From Paenibacillus sp. (GTDB lineage: Bacteria; Bacillota; Bacilli; Paenibacillales; Paenibacillaceae), in assembly GCA_003529225.1 (NCBI GenBank), contig DOJM01000468.1, positions 26,519-31,614 of the forward strand: a stretch of DNA of 5,096 nucleotides, read 5' to 3'. Made by a program: the position numbers and the translations under genes. This document shows, piece by piece, positions 1-5,096 of this stretch. The notes under the pieces are model-generated. The model ran no database searches, was not told the DNA's origin, and was given only the letters and a program-made list of their open reading frames with translations. Position 1 is the first letter of the stretch. Every line of letters starts with the position of its first letter.

Positions 1-395
1 AGATCAATAGGATCTTCAATACTTCTTAAGACTCTGACATATTCATTAACAGTAAAACTATTAATATTCTCTTTAAATGTAAAAGCCCTAACATATCTTT
101 TTATCTTATCATTTACTTGAAAAAGTGTTGATATAGCTGTAGCAAAACTTTTTCTTTTGTTTTGAGATAAATACTTATGTTTAATTCTCCTTGTTATCTC
201 TTCTGTTTCTATACGCATTAATGTTTGAAAATTATAATATTCAATATCCGCCTGTTCTTTTTCACTTTTTTCACATACTACAGTAACTTTATACTTTAAC
301 CTTAAGACCTCAATAATATTTCTAGCGCATAGCCCATTCGCAGAATAATATGGATGATAATTCCCCAATATAAATACTATATGTTTTTTTTTCAT
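1..395 (-). CDS. Family 4 type glycosyltransferase, N-terminal part (3' end beyond window)
   Basis: The frame opens with ATG at 395-393 and stays open to the left edge, giving 131 complete codons of a longer gene. The start is supported by GAGAGGG at 400-406, four bases upstream. The protein begins MKKKHIVFILGNYHPYYSAN, then a small-residue and Cys stretch (NGLCARNII, residues 20-28) and a second beta strand (YKVTVVCE, residues 35-42). This beta-strand/loop/helix/beta-strand layout is the usual start of GT-B glycosyltransferases of family 4, where the loop after strand 1 contacts the acceptor. Members are near 400 residues, so about two thirds, including the nucleotide-sugar binding C-terminal domain, is missing. 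It is a presumed cytoplasmic enzyme adding one sugar to the lipid-linked repeat unit; donor and linkage cannot be read from this part. It follows wzx after an unusually large gap of 207 bases. The family is fairly likely, the specificity unknown. Confidence 0.7.
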   Translation of the reverse strand, partial: MKKKHIVFILGNYHPYYSANGLCARNIIEVLRLKYKVTVVCEKSEKEQADIEYYNFQTLMRIETEEITRRIKHKYLSQNKRKSFATAISTLFQVNDKIKRYVRAFTFKENINSFTVNEYVRVLRSIEDPID

Positions 396-602
396 TTTTC
401 CCTCTCAATCATTTCGTCTAAACAACTTAAATCTGAGCAGAGCATATTATCTCTATTTTTTCATGAATCATGTTATATCTTAATTCAACACAAAAATATC
501 TTTTATGGACCAAAAAGATCTGTGTTACCTGAGCCAGAAATTTGTTAAATGAACCAATTTTTAAGATTAATATGTAGTCTGACCATGATACCTGTACATT
601 TA
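396..602 (-). other. 207-base intergenic gap with broken reading frames
   Basis: No complete, well-supported gene is seen between the wzx stop (603-605) and the next glycosyltransferase start (395). Two minus-strand frames are open. One runs from a TTG at 606 to TAA at 427 (59 codons); the TTG overlaps the wzx stop and has only a weak AAAG before it. The other is a 17-codon frame from ATG 445 to TGA 392 (begins MLCSDLSCLDEMIEREK); its stop overlaps the next gene's ATG as ATGA, the pattern of a translationally coupled gene end. Neither has a recognisable domain. They could be the decayed 3' part of a lost gene or chance frames in AT-rich DNA. I see no convincing promoter and no hairpin followed by a T-run. 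Confidence 0.4.
400..406 (-). promoter_or_regulatory. Ribosome binding site of the left-edge glycosyltransferase
   Basis: The minus strand reads GAGAGGG here, four bases before the ATG at 395-393. It fixes the start of the left-edge glycosyltransferase, because no other in-frame start with a purine tract lies nearby and stop codons close the frame just upstream (TGA directly before the GAGG core). Confidence 0.6.
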
Positions 603-2051
603 TCAATTCTTTAATTTTACATTTCTAATAAAAGTAATGAGAGCAATTCGGTATTTATATGCCATACAAAATAAGAAAAGTCCATAGAGTATGAATGATA
701 TTTCTAAAGTTAGAACACTAGTGACTGTTACGTATAAGGTAATATAAAATAACTCTAGTATAATCCCCTTAAAATCATTTATTTTCAATAACTTTCTCAA
801 GTATATTTCAGTCGAGTAGCATCTATATACCATAACCAAAAAGGTACATAAAGCGATACTCCAAACATCTTTTGTTATAGGAAAGATAATTATTGATAAA
901 ATTGTAAAGAAAACAACACTACTTATATTTGCTTTCATCATTGCTGTTTCTTTACGTAGAGCCTTATAAAATGTATTATTCAAAAGTTGCATTTTAGCTT
1001 GCAACATTATTACACCAAATAATATATTCAAATATTTTAGTACAGGTTCATATTTTGGAAGTATTAAAAAAATAAAAATTGCAGCAAGAAAGTAAAACAA
1101 AGGGACTATAAAATTAAATTTCTGCAAAATAATGTTTATTTTTTTATAATATCTTGGATAATGTTCTTCGTTTAGACGTTTTAAGGTGGGATATGCAAGC
1201 ATACTAACTGAAGTTATCAGTACTAGCACCAAACTAGTTATAGTAATACCTAGTGAATAATAAGAATAATCCTCGATTTCACCAAACCATTCTACAATTA
1301 ATCTTCCAATTCCTGTTACGAACATACCCATGAGTTGGGCTAGCATTAATTGAATGCCTACCGATACATCTAGTTGATATTCTTTAATCCCTTCTTTCAT
1401 ATCCCCACTTCGTCCTATCCATAACTCTTTACAACATAGAATCATACCAATCACAGCAATGCTTTTAGCAAATAAATCAATAATTACTAAATATTCAAAT
1501 CGATCCACTTTAAGAAAAGCTAATACAATAACACCTATTGTCAATATTATTTGTGGCAATATTGAGAAAAAACTGTATCTTTTTATCTGATTCGTTATTT
1601 GTAAAATATAAACAAAAACTCCATTTATACCTAAAATCAAGATATTAGCACTAACTATATTAATTGCAAACTGTTTTTGTGAATCATCTATAAATCCTGA
1701 GTATATAAGAACTGCAGCTGAGAAAATTAATAGTATAACCACATGCATACGAATCGCTGTTCTTAATTTCTTATGGGGAAGATCTTCATATTGGAAGCTT
1801 CCATAGCGCAAATAAATACCATCATTAAATCCAAGTGCAAACATTCCAACATATGAAGAATAGAATAGATATATTTGCCAGTACCCAAAACCTTGAATAC
1901 TTAAGATGATTGGGATCAATATAGCTCTAAGTAATCCCAGTAACAAAACAATAGATTGTGCAGAAAATACGAATTTAAAATTCGTTATAGATTTTTTGAT
2001 AATACCATCCATATTTATAAAGTGGACGCAATTATTCCAATTACAAGCCAC
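603..2051 (-). CDS. wzx: Wzx-like polysaccharide repeat-unit flippase (MOP superfamily)
   Basis: This is an integral membrane protein of 482 residues from GTG at 2051, or 469 from ATG at 2012. It has about 12-14 hydrophobic segments spread over the whole length (roughly residues 27-50, 57-77, 103-120, 128-150, 160-181, 188-206, 232-250, 264-286, 311-332, 338-355, 376-392, 396-411, 430-448 and 451-466), with short charged loops such as KKLRTAIRM at 94-102. Length, even spacing and position beside wzy fit the polysaccharide transporter (Wzx/RfbX) family, which moves undecaprenyl-diphosphate-linked repeat units from the cytoplasmic to the outer leaflet. The call rests on topology and context, since this family has little sequence conservation. 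The start is uncertain: GTG directly follows the wzy stop and has AGGGGG only three bases before it, whereas ATG 2012 (protein starting MDGIIKKSITNFKF) gives a more typical flippase N-terminus but has no Shine-Dalgarno. It is probably co-transcribed and coupled with wzy. Confidence 0.82.
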   Translation of the reverse strand: MACNWNNCVHFINMDGIIKKSITNFKFVFSAQSIVLLLGLLRAILIPIILSIQGFGYWQIYLFYSSYVGMFALGFNDGIYLRYGSFQYEDLPHKKLRTAIRMHVVILLIFSAAVLIYSGFIDDSQKQFAINIVSANILILGINGVFVYILQITNQIKRYSFFSILPQIILTIGVIVLAFLKVDRFEYLVIIDLFAKSIAVIGMILCCKELWIGRSGDMKEGIKEYQLDVSVGIQLMLAQLMGMFVTGIGRLIVEWFGEIEDYSYYSLGITITSLVLVLITSVSMLAYPTLKRLNEEHYPRYYKKINIILQKFNFIVPLFYFLAAIFIFLILPKYEPVLKYLNILFGVIMLQAKMQLLNNTFYKALRKETAMMKANISSVVFFTILSIIIFPITKDVWSIALCTFLVMVYRCYSTEIYLRKLLKINDFKGIILELFYITLYVTVTSVLTLEISFILYGLFLFCMAYKYRIALITFIRNVKLKN

Positions 2052-3425
2052 TTACCCCCTAGTTTTTTTTATTTTCGTTTTATAAAACCAATAAATATTT
2101 AACCCCCAAAATGCCATAAATGTTGAAGGCATTGATAATACTTGATTATTACAAGGGAAATAAAAAAAGCAAATAACTAATAAACAAAATATGGTAGACG
2201 TTATTGGATCTTTATATACGATACTTCTATAACACACTATCGCAAAGTACTTACCTAGTAAAAACATTAATATTAGTACCCCAAAATAAGAAAAATCATT
2301 AGCTAACCATGTGTATATACTATGCCAATTTACAAAGGGATTCCAACCTTCATAAGCTATCCTTGATTGATAAGTATATTTCCATATATCCATATTTAAT
2401 AAACCCTCAAAGTTAGATATTAAAAAGTACGAATTTCCTATTCCGAACATTGGTATAAAGGGTTCATCTAATGCGAGTGATAATCCATAGTACCCCTGTG
2501 TTAAGTAAGATGTTGTATATATAAGCAATGTATGCATAGATGAAGGGGAGATTTTCATTATGGGAGATTCAAAATTTAGTTCTGTGTTGTTGCTTATAGA
2601 AGAAACTGTACCAAAATTATTATTAATTCTAGAAGAAATATTATTTTCAAATACAGAAAAACCAACTACTATGAGTACAACTATTATAATTAGGCCCCTA
2701 ATAATTTTAGTTCCCCTTGATTTTTTATTAATTATTCCATTAAATCCTCTCTGCAATTGTTTTAAAAAAACTAAAGATATTATTATTAATATTAAGTCAA
2801 TTACCCCTTTATTAGTACCAGTAGAAATCCAGCGAATAGATTCTACAATAATTGTTATAATAACAAGTATTTTACTAGTTAAATTCAGTCTTTTGTAATA
2901 AATAATAGATATCGGAATGACCGGCCAAAGTATTGGCGCTAAAAGAGTAGAAAGTGGTGCAAGAATATTTCCGCCAAAAATTTTTGCTGTGGTGAACTTG
3001 GAATTATATTGCCCACCCGGATCTGCAATACCTTCTAAAAGATTATTGATTATGCTATTAATTGAGAATGATGAAAGGCCTATCGTTCTAATTAAAAATA
3101 AAAAAGTCATTATCAAGTTAATAATTATTAATACATTAATCCATTTAAGAATTATAGTATCACTCATTAAAACTAATTTAGTATTGTAATTATTTTGACT
3201 TAGAGCCTCTTTATTGCGCATTTTAGCCATAGTCGACTTATATCCTAAAATGAGTAATCCGTGTGCCAAGAATAAAAATAAATAGAATATAGACGAGTTT
3301 TGTGTTTTCCATTCCAATGGACCCCAAATATACAAAATAATCAAACCTATAAAATATATCATTACAAATTTAATAGGCCTATATAATAAATTCCTTTCTT
3401 TTAAACCCTGTTCTGTAAGCGTCAT
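2052..3425 (-). CDS. wzy: Wzy-like oligosaccharide repeat-unit polymerase
   Basis: This 457-residue polytopic membrane protein is read from ATG at 3425-3423 to TAA at 2052. Hydrophobic segments lie near residues 19-37, 46-62, 92-113, 152-176, 184-200, 207-222 and 242-258. A long hydrophilic loop of about 110 residues (259 to about 370) follows, then segments near 378-398, 408-424 and 430-448. Ten or so membrane spans with one large outer-face loop towards the C-terminal half is the hallmark of Wzy O-antigen/capsule polymerases, which link lipid-carried repeat units at the outer face of the inner membrane. The end of the loop carries WNPFVNWHSIYTWLANDFSY (361-380), entering a membrane span with FGVLILMFLLGK; this resembles a stretch seen near the last loop in many Wzy proteins. 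The call rests on topology and position next to wzx, since Wzy proteins share little sequence. AGGAG lies 12 bases before the start, which is rather far. The gene is very AT-rich, even compared with its neighbours. Confidence 0.8.
   Translation of the reverse strand: MTLTEQGLKERNLLYRPIKFVMIYFIGLIILYIWGPLEWKTQNSSIFYLFLFLAHGLLILGYKSTMAKMRNKEALSQNNYNTKLVLMSDTIILKWINVLIIINLIMTFLFLIRTIGLSSFSINSIINNLLEGIADPGGQYNSKFTTAKIFGGNILAPLSTLLAPILWPVIPISIIYYKRLNLTSKILVIITIIVESIRWISTGTNKGVIDLILIIISLVFLKQLQRGFNGIINKKSRGTKIIRGLIIIVVLIVVGFSVFENNISSRINNNFGTVSSISNNTELNFESPIMKISPSSMHTLLIYTTSYLTQGYYGLSLALDEPFIPMFGIGNSYFLISNFEGLLNMDIWKYTYQSRIAYEGWNPFVNWHSIYTWLANDFSYFGVLILMFLLGKYFAIVCYRSIVYKDPITSTIFCLLVICFFYFPCNNQVLSMPSTFMAFWGLNIYWFYKTKIKKTRG
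2055..2060 (-). promoter_or_regulatory. Shine-Dalgarno of wzx inside the end of wzy
   Basis: The minus strand reads AGGGGG in the last codons of wzy, followed by the wzy stop TAA and at once by GTG of wzx. The three-base spacing is shorter than usual. This site is the main argument for the GTG start over the ATG 39 bases further in, and suggests that ribosomes ending wzy re-initiate on wzx. Confidence 0.45.
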
Positions 3426-3437
3426 ATTAAATTAAAT

Positions 3438-3442
3438 CTCCT
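3438..3442 (-). promoter_or_regulatory. Ribosome binding site of wzy
   Basis: The minus strand reads AGGAG here, followed by a 12-base A/T-only spacer and ATG at 3425-3423. The spacing is longer than the usual 5-9 bases, but no nearer in-frame start exists, so the start is accepted. The stop of the small upstream frame (TAA 3427-3429) lies between the site and the ATG. Confidence 0.5.
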
Positions 3443-3454
3443 TTTAAGCCATTG

Positions 3455-3477
3455 CGTCTGTTCGAAGATCGAAGACG
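3455..3477 (-). other. Bulged hairpin before the wzy ribosome site
   Basis: The arms CGTCT and AGACG enclose two TCGA copies that pair with each other around a three-base loop, with a two-base bulge on one side: nine pairs in 23 bases. It is more GC-rich than its surroundings and starts 13 bases upstream of the wzy AGGAG. No T-run follows in either direction, so it does not look like an intrinsic terminator. It may affect mRNA stability or wzy translation, or be accidental. Confidence 0.35.
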
Positions 3478-3583
3478 GTAATAATCAAGAATTTCCTTTT
3501 TTATTAATTTGGCAATAACCATTACTAACTCATTCTTAATAAAATCAGAAATTGATACTATCTCTTCTCCGAGTACATAAAAT

Positions 3584-4570
3584 TTAATATTCTCTTCTTA
3601 GTCGTTTACTTCCTTGATCTCTTGCAATAAGAAAAAATAAATACGGTGATAAAAGATAAAGTAGAGCTCCGTATTTCACCTTAAATTGCGGGTAAGCTAG
3701 TAATTTATTCATACAGTTTTTCGAATTCATTTTTCTTGTAAAACTTATAAACGAACTATAACTCGAACTAGTAACTGCAGCCTGCCATGTTGTGGACCAA
3801 ACCCATCTAGCGACACCATGTTTTTTAAAGTTATCATAGAAATCGGGATTATTTAGTTGAAAATAAGATTCTAGTCCTTCCATTAATCTCAGACCATCTA
3901 TTCTTCTATCATCTAGAAAATTCATTGCCGAGCCTTTTCTGATACGATATATGTACAATGGTTCATCAGTTAATACTATGATATTTGAAGAAGCAATCAT
4001 CTTCCAAACCATTTCTAAATCCTCGCTGTATCTATATCCCTCTGAAAATTTCAAATTATTAATATCCACGATTTCTTTCTTTATCATAAGGGACCATACA
4101 CCAGTTACAAATTCATAATTCAAATATTTATTAAGAGCTTCATGACCACTCATAATATATGTAGTGGCACCTAAAGTTACGCAATTCTCTTCTAAGGTAA
4201 AGTCCTCATCAACCGTAATAGTTCCACAGAAAGCCAAATCAGAATTATTTTTATCAATCATATTTTTCATCAGACTCAGATAATAAGGAGTAACTAAGTC
4301 ATCTGAGTCTACAAAACATATATAATCCCCACTAGATTCAAGGATTCCTGTATTACGGGCTGAACTAACACCATTATTATTTTGGTGTATAAGTTTTATG
4401 TTTAAATTAGATTTATTGATATAACGCTCAACTATTTCAGATGAACGATCTGTTGAGCCATCATTTATTACAATTATCTCAAATTCTCGTTCTATTTGAT
4501 GTTCGAAAGATTGAAGACAAAATTCAATATATTTTTCAACATTATATAGCGGGATAATAACACTAATCAT
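3584..4570 (-). CDS. Family 2 glycosyltransferase (GT-A fold)
   Basis: This 328-residue cytoplasmic or membrane-associated enzyme transfers a sugar from a nucleotide donor to the lipid-linked repeat unit. The family 2 signature is complete: the starting strand ISVIIPLYN (2-10), NDGSTD (36-41), NNGVSSARN (65-73), and FVDSDD (87-92) holding the DxD-type metal and donor-binding aspartates. Further on are YSEDLEMVWK (181-190), where the Glu-Asp pair matches the usual catalytic base position, and YRIRKGSA (208-215), a common element after it. The C-terminal part (about 275-322) holds a hydrophobic stretch (YGALLYLLSPYLFFLIA) that may lie on the membrane. ATG at 4570 is chosen over a TTG six codons earlier: it gives the standard N-terminus and has GGGGA eight bases before it. 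The gene overlaps the fnlC end by eight bases, implying coupled translation. Donor and linkage cannot be told from sequence. The protein looks intact. Confidence 0.92.
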   Translation of the reverse strand: MISVIIPLYNVEKYIEFCLQSFEHQIEREFEIIVINDGSTDRSSEIVERYINKSNLNIKLIHQNNNGVSSARNTGILESSGDYICFVDSDDLVTPYYLSLMKNMIDKNNSDLAFCGTITVDEDFTLEENCVTLGATTYIMSGHEALNKYLNYEFVTGVWSLMIKKEIVDINNLKFSEGYRYSEDLEMVWKMIASSNIIVLTDEPLYIYRIRKGSAMNFLDDRRIDGLRLMEGLESYFQLNNPDFYDNFKKHGVARWVWSTTWQAAVTSSSYSSFISFTRKMNSKNCMNKLLAYPQFKVKYGALLYLLSPYLFFLIARDQGSKRLRREY

Positions 4571-5096
4571 GCTTTTTTCCCCACACAACCTTGTTGATGA
4601 TACCTACATAACTTTGGATTATTTTAACTACCTTTACTGATACATTATCATCGATGTAATCAATAGCGATTTGGGTTTTCACCTTACCTTTGGACATCTC
4701 ATAACTCAACTCTATTCCTTGCAAAATACTTTTTTCATTTATACCACCAACAACTATTGTCCCTTTATCAAGAACTTCAGGTCTTTCAGTCGAAGTTCTC
4801 AACAAGACCCCTGGAAACTCCAGCATTGCACTTTCCTCAGACAAAGTACCACTATCCGAAAGAACGCAATAACTATTTTTTTGCAACTTGTTGTATTCTA
4901 AAAAACCAAATGGTTTGAGATTCTGAACAAGTGGGTGGAACTTAAAATCTCTTAGTTCAATATATTTCATACTTCTTGGGTGTGTAGAATAAATCACAGG
5001 CATTTGATAGCGTTCCGCTATCTTATTAATTGCTGTCATAAGCGACATGAAATTCTGCTCGTTATCAATATTTTCTTCACGATGCGCAGACACGAT
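4563..5096 (-). CDS. fnlC: UDP-N-acetyl-L-fucosamine synthase (UDP-HexNAc 2-epimerase family), C-terminal part
   Basis: The frame is open from the right edge to TAG at 4563, giving 177 residues, roughly the second half of a protein usually near 370-380 residues. It is a non-hydrolysing UDP-sugar 2-epimerase of the WecB superfamily. Family marks are IVSAHREEN at residues 1-9, whose His matches the catalytic His213 of E. coli WecB, STHPRS near 37-42, SDSGTLSEES (80-89), whose Ser and Glu bind UDP, and RTSTERPE (100-107). The SAHREEN form, the SDSGTLSEE wording and the C-terminal VKVVKIIQSYVGIINKVVW are closer to FnlC/WbjD/CapG than to WecB. FnlC-type enzymes carry out the last step to UDP-L-FucNAc, from the talose-configured intermediate made by FnlA and FnlB; those genes would be expected upstream, outside the window. 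A GTG at 5093 is internal, not a start. A plain UDP-GlcNAc 2-epimerase is the main alternative. Confidence 0.85.
   Translation of the reverse strand: MVSAHREENIDNEQNFMSLMTAINKIAERYQMPVIYSTHPRSMKYIELRDFKFHPLVQNLKPFGFLEYNKLQKNSYCVLSDSGTLSEESAMLEFPGVLLRTSTERPEVLDKGTIVVGGINEKSILQGIELSYEMSKGKVKTQIAIDYIDDNVSVKVVKIIQSYVGIINKVVWGKKHD
4578..4582 (-). promoter_or_regulatory. Ribosome binding site of the family 2 glycosyltransferase
   Basis: GGGGA on the minus strand lies inside the last codons of fnlC, with the four G residues eight bases from ATG 4570-4568. It decides for this ATG over the in-frame TTG at 4588. Confidence 0.55.

Larger units (their letters stand above)
3427..3597 (-). pseudogene. Possible gene remnant or small ORF upstream of wzy
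   Basis: In the 158-base gap between the glycosyltransferase stop (3584) and wzy, one minus-strand frame is open for 56 codons between TAA 3598-3600 and TAA 3427-3429. It overlaps the end of the glycosyltransferase gene in another frame. The translation looks protein-like, rich in Glu, Lys and Ile (for example FIKNELVMVIAKLIKKEILD in the middle and YYRLRSSNRRNGLKGDLI at the end), with many G-starting codons, as coding DNA usually shows. No good start is present: the only ATG (3520-3522) leaves 31 codons and has only a weak GAG before it. The stop is one base from the wzy ATG, so it could be the 3' end of a gene whose front was replaced when the transferase gene arrived, or a coupled small ORF. 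I recognise no family, and chance is a real alternative. Confidence 0.3.

Noticed and set aside
436..490. Possible promoter before the left-edge glycosyltransferase (GATAAT on the minus strand)
   Set aside because: No acceptable -35 element lies at the right distance, and -10-like words are frequent in AT-rich sequence.
498..519. Perfect 7-base inverted repeat (ATCTTTT/AAAAGAT) with an 8-base loop in the wzx gap, considered as terminator
   Set aside because: The stem is almost all A/T and no T-run follows it, so it would be too weak for intrinsic termination; such repeats are common by chance in DNA this AT-rich.
354..548. Plus-strand 64-codon frame
   Set aside because: It runs opposite the start of the left-edge glycosyltransferase and into the gap, has no ribosome site, and reads as low-complexity Phe/Tyr/Ile/Ser typical of the back of AT-rich coding DNA.
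2560..3189. Two plus-strand frames inside wzy (112 and 90 codons)
   Set aside because: They lie wholly opposite wzy. Hydrophobic Ile/Leu-rich frames are expected on the reverse of a membrane protein gene, and neither has a convincing ribosome site.
4571..4588. Upstream TTG start for the family 2 glycosyltransferase
   Set aside because: It would add MCGEKS before the standard ISVIIPLYN start and place the GGGGA ribosome site inside the gene; the ATG at 4570 fits family and spacing better.
4671..4901. Plus-strand 76-codon frame
   Set aside because: It lies wholly opposite fnlC, whose family motifs establish the real coding strand.
1..5096. Mobile elements, CRISPR arrays, tRNA/rRNA, defence genes or long repeats
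   Set aside because: No repeated spacer pattern, transposase-like frame, terminal inverted repeats or RNA-gene features were seen on reading both strands.

Overview
This window is an interior piece of a surface-polysaccharide (O-antigen, capsule or exopolysaccharide) biosynthesis cluster of the Wzx/Wzy type. All five supported genes lie on the minus strand, so the operon reads from right to left: the 3' part of a UDP-N-acetyl-L-fucosamine synthase (FnlC/CapG type), a family 2 glycosyltransferase, a Wzy-like polymerase, a Wzx-like flippase, and the 5' part of a family 4 type glycosyltransferase that runs off the left edge. The DNA is very AT-rich, most strongly in wzy and wzx, which is usual for such loci in many hosts. 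Purine-rich Shine-Dalgarno sequences (GAGAGGG, AGGAG, GGGGA) and the low G+C would suit a Firmicute, but low-GC polysaccharide loci also occur in Gram-negative bacteria. I do not assign a species.

Layout. Bases 5096-4563 hold the C-terminal half of FnlC. It overlaps the glycosyltransferase start at 4570 by 8 bases. That gene ends at 3584 and is followed by a 158-base gap, which contains an unexplained protein-like frame (3597-3427) and a hairpin just before the wzy ribosome site. wzy covers 3425-2052. wzx begins on the base after the wzy stop (GTG at 2051), or at an internal ATG at 2012. After wzx comes a 207-base gap (602-396) with broken frames, one of which ends in an ATGA overlap with the last glycosyltransferase (395 to 1 and beyond).

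How the genes would work together (family knowledge plus inference): FnlC makes UDP-L-FucNAc, normally with FnlA and FnlB, which would lie outside the window. The two glycosyltransferases add sugars to a lipid-linked repeat unit. Wzx moves the unit across the inner membrane, and Wzy joins units into a polymer. No transposase, tRNA, rRNA, CRISPR array or convincing terminator was found. The window shows no sign of a new kind of system. The less ordinary parts are the two gaps, which look like traces of gene replacement inside the cluster, and the likely serotype-specific Wzy/Wzx/transferase set.
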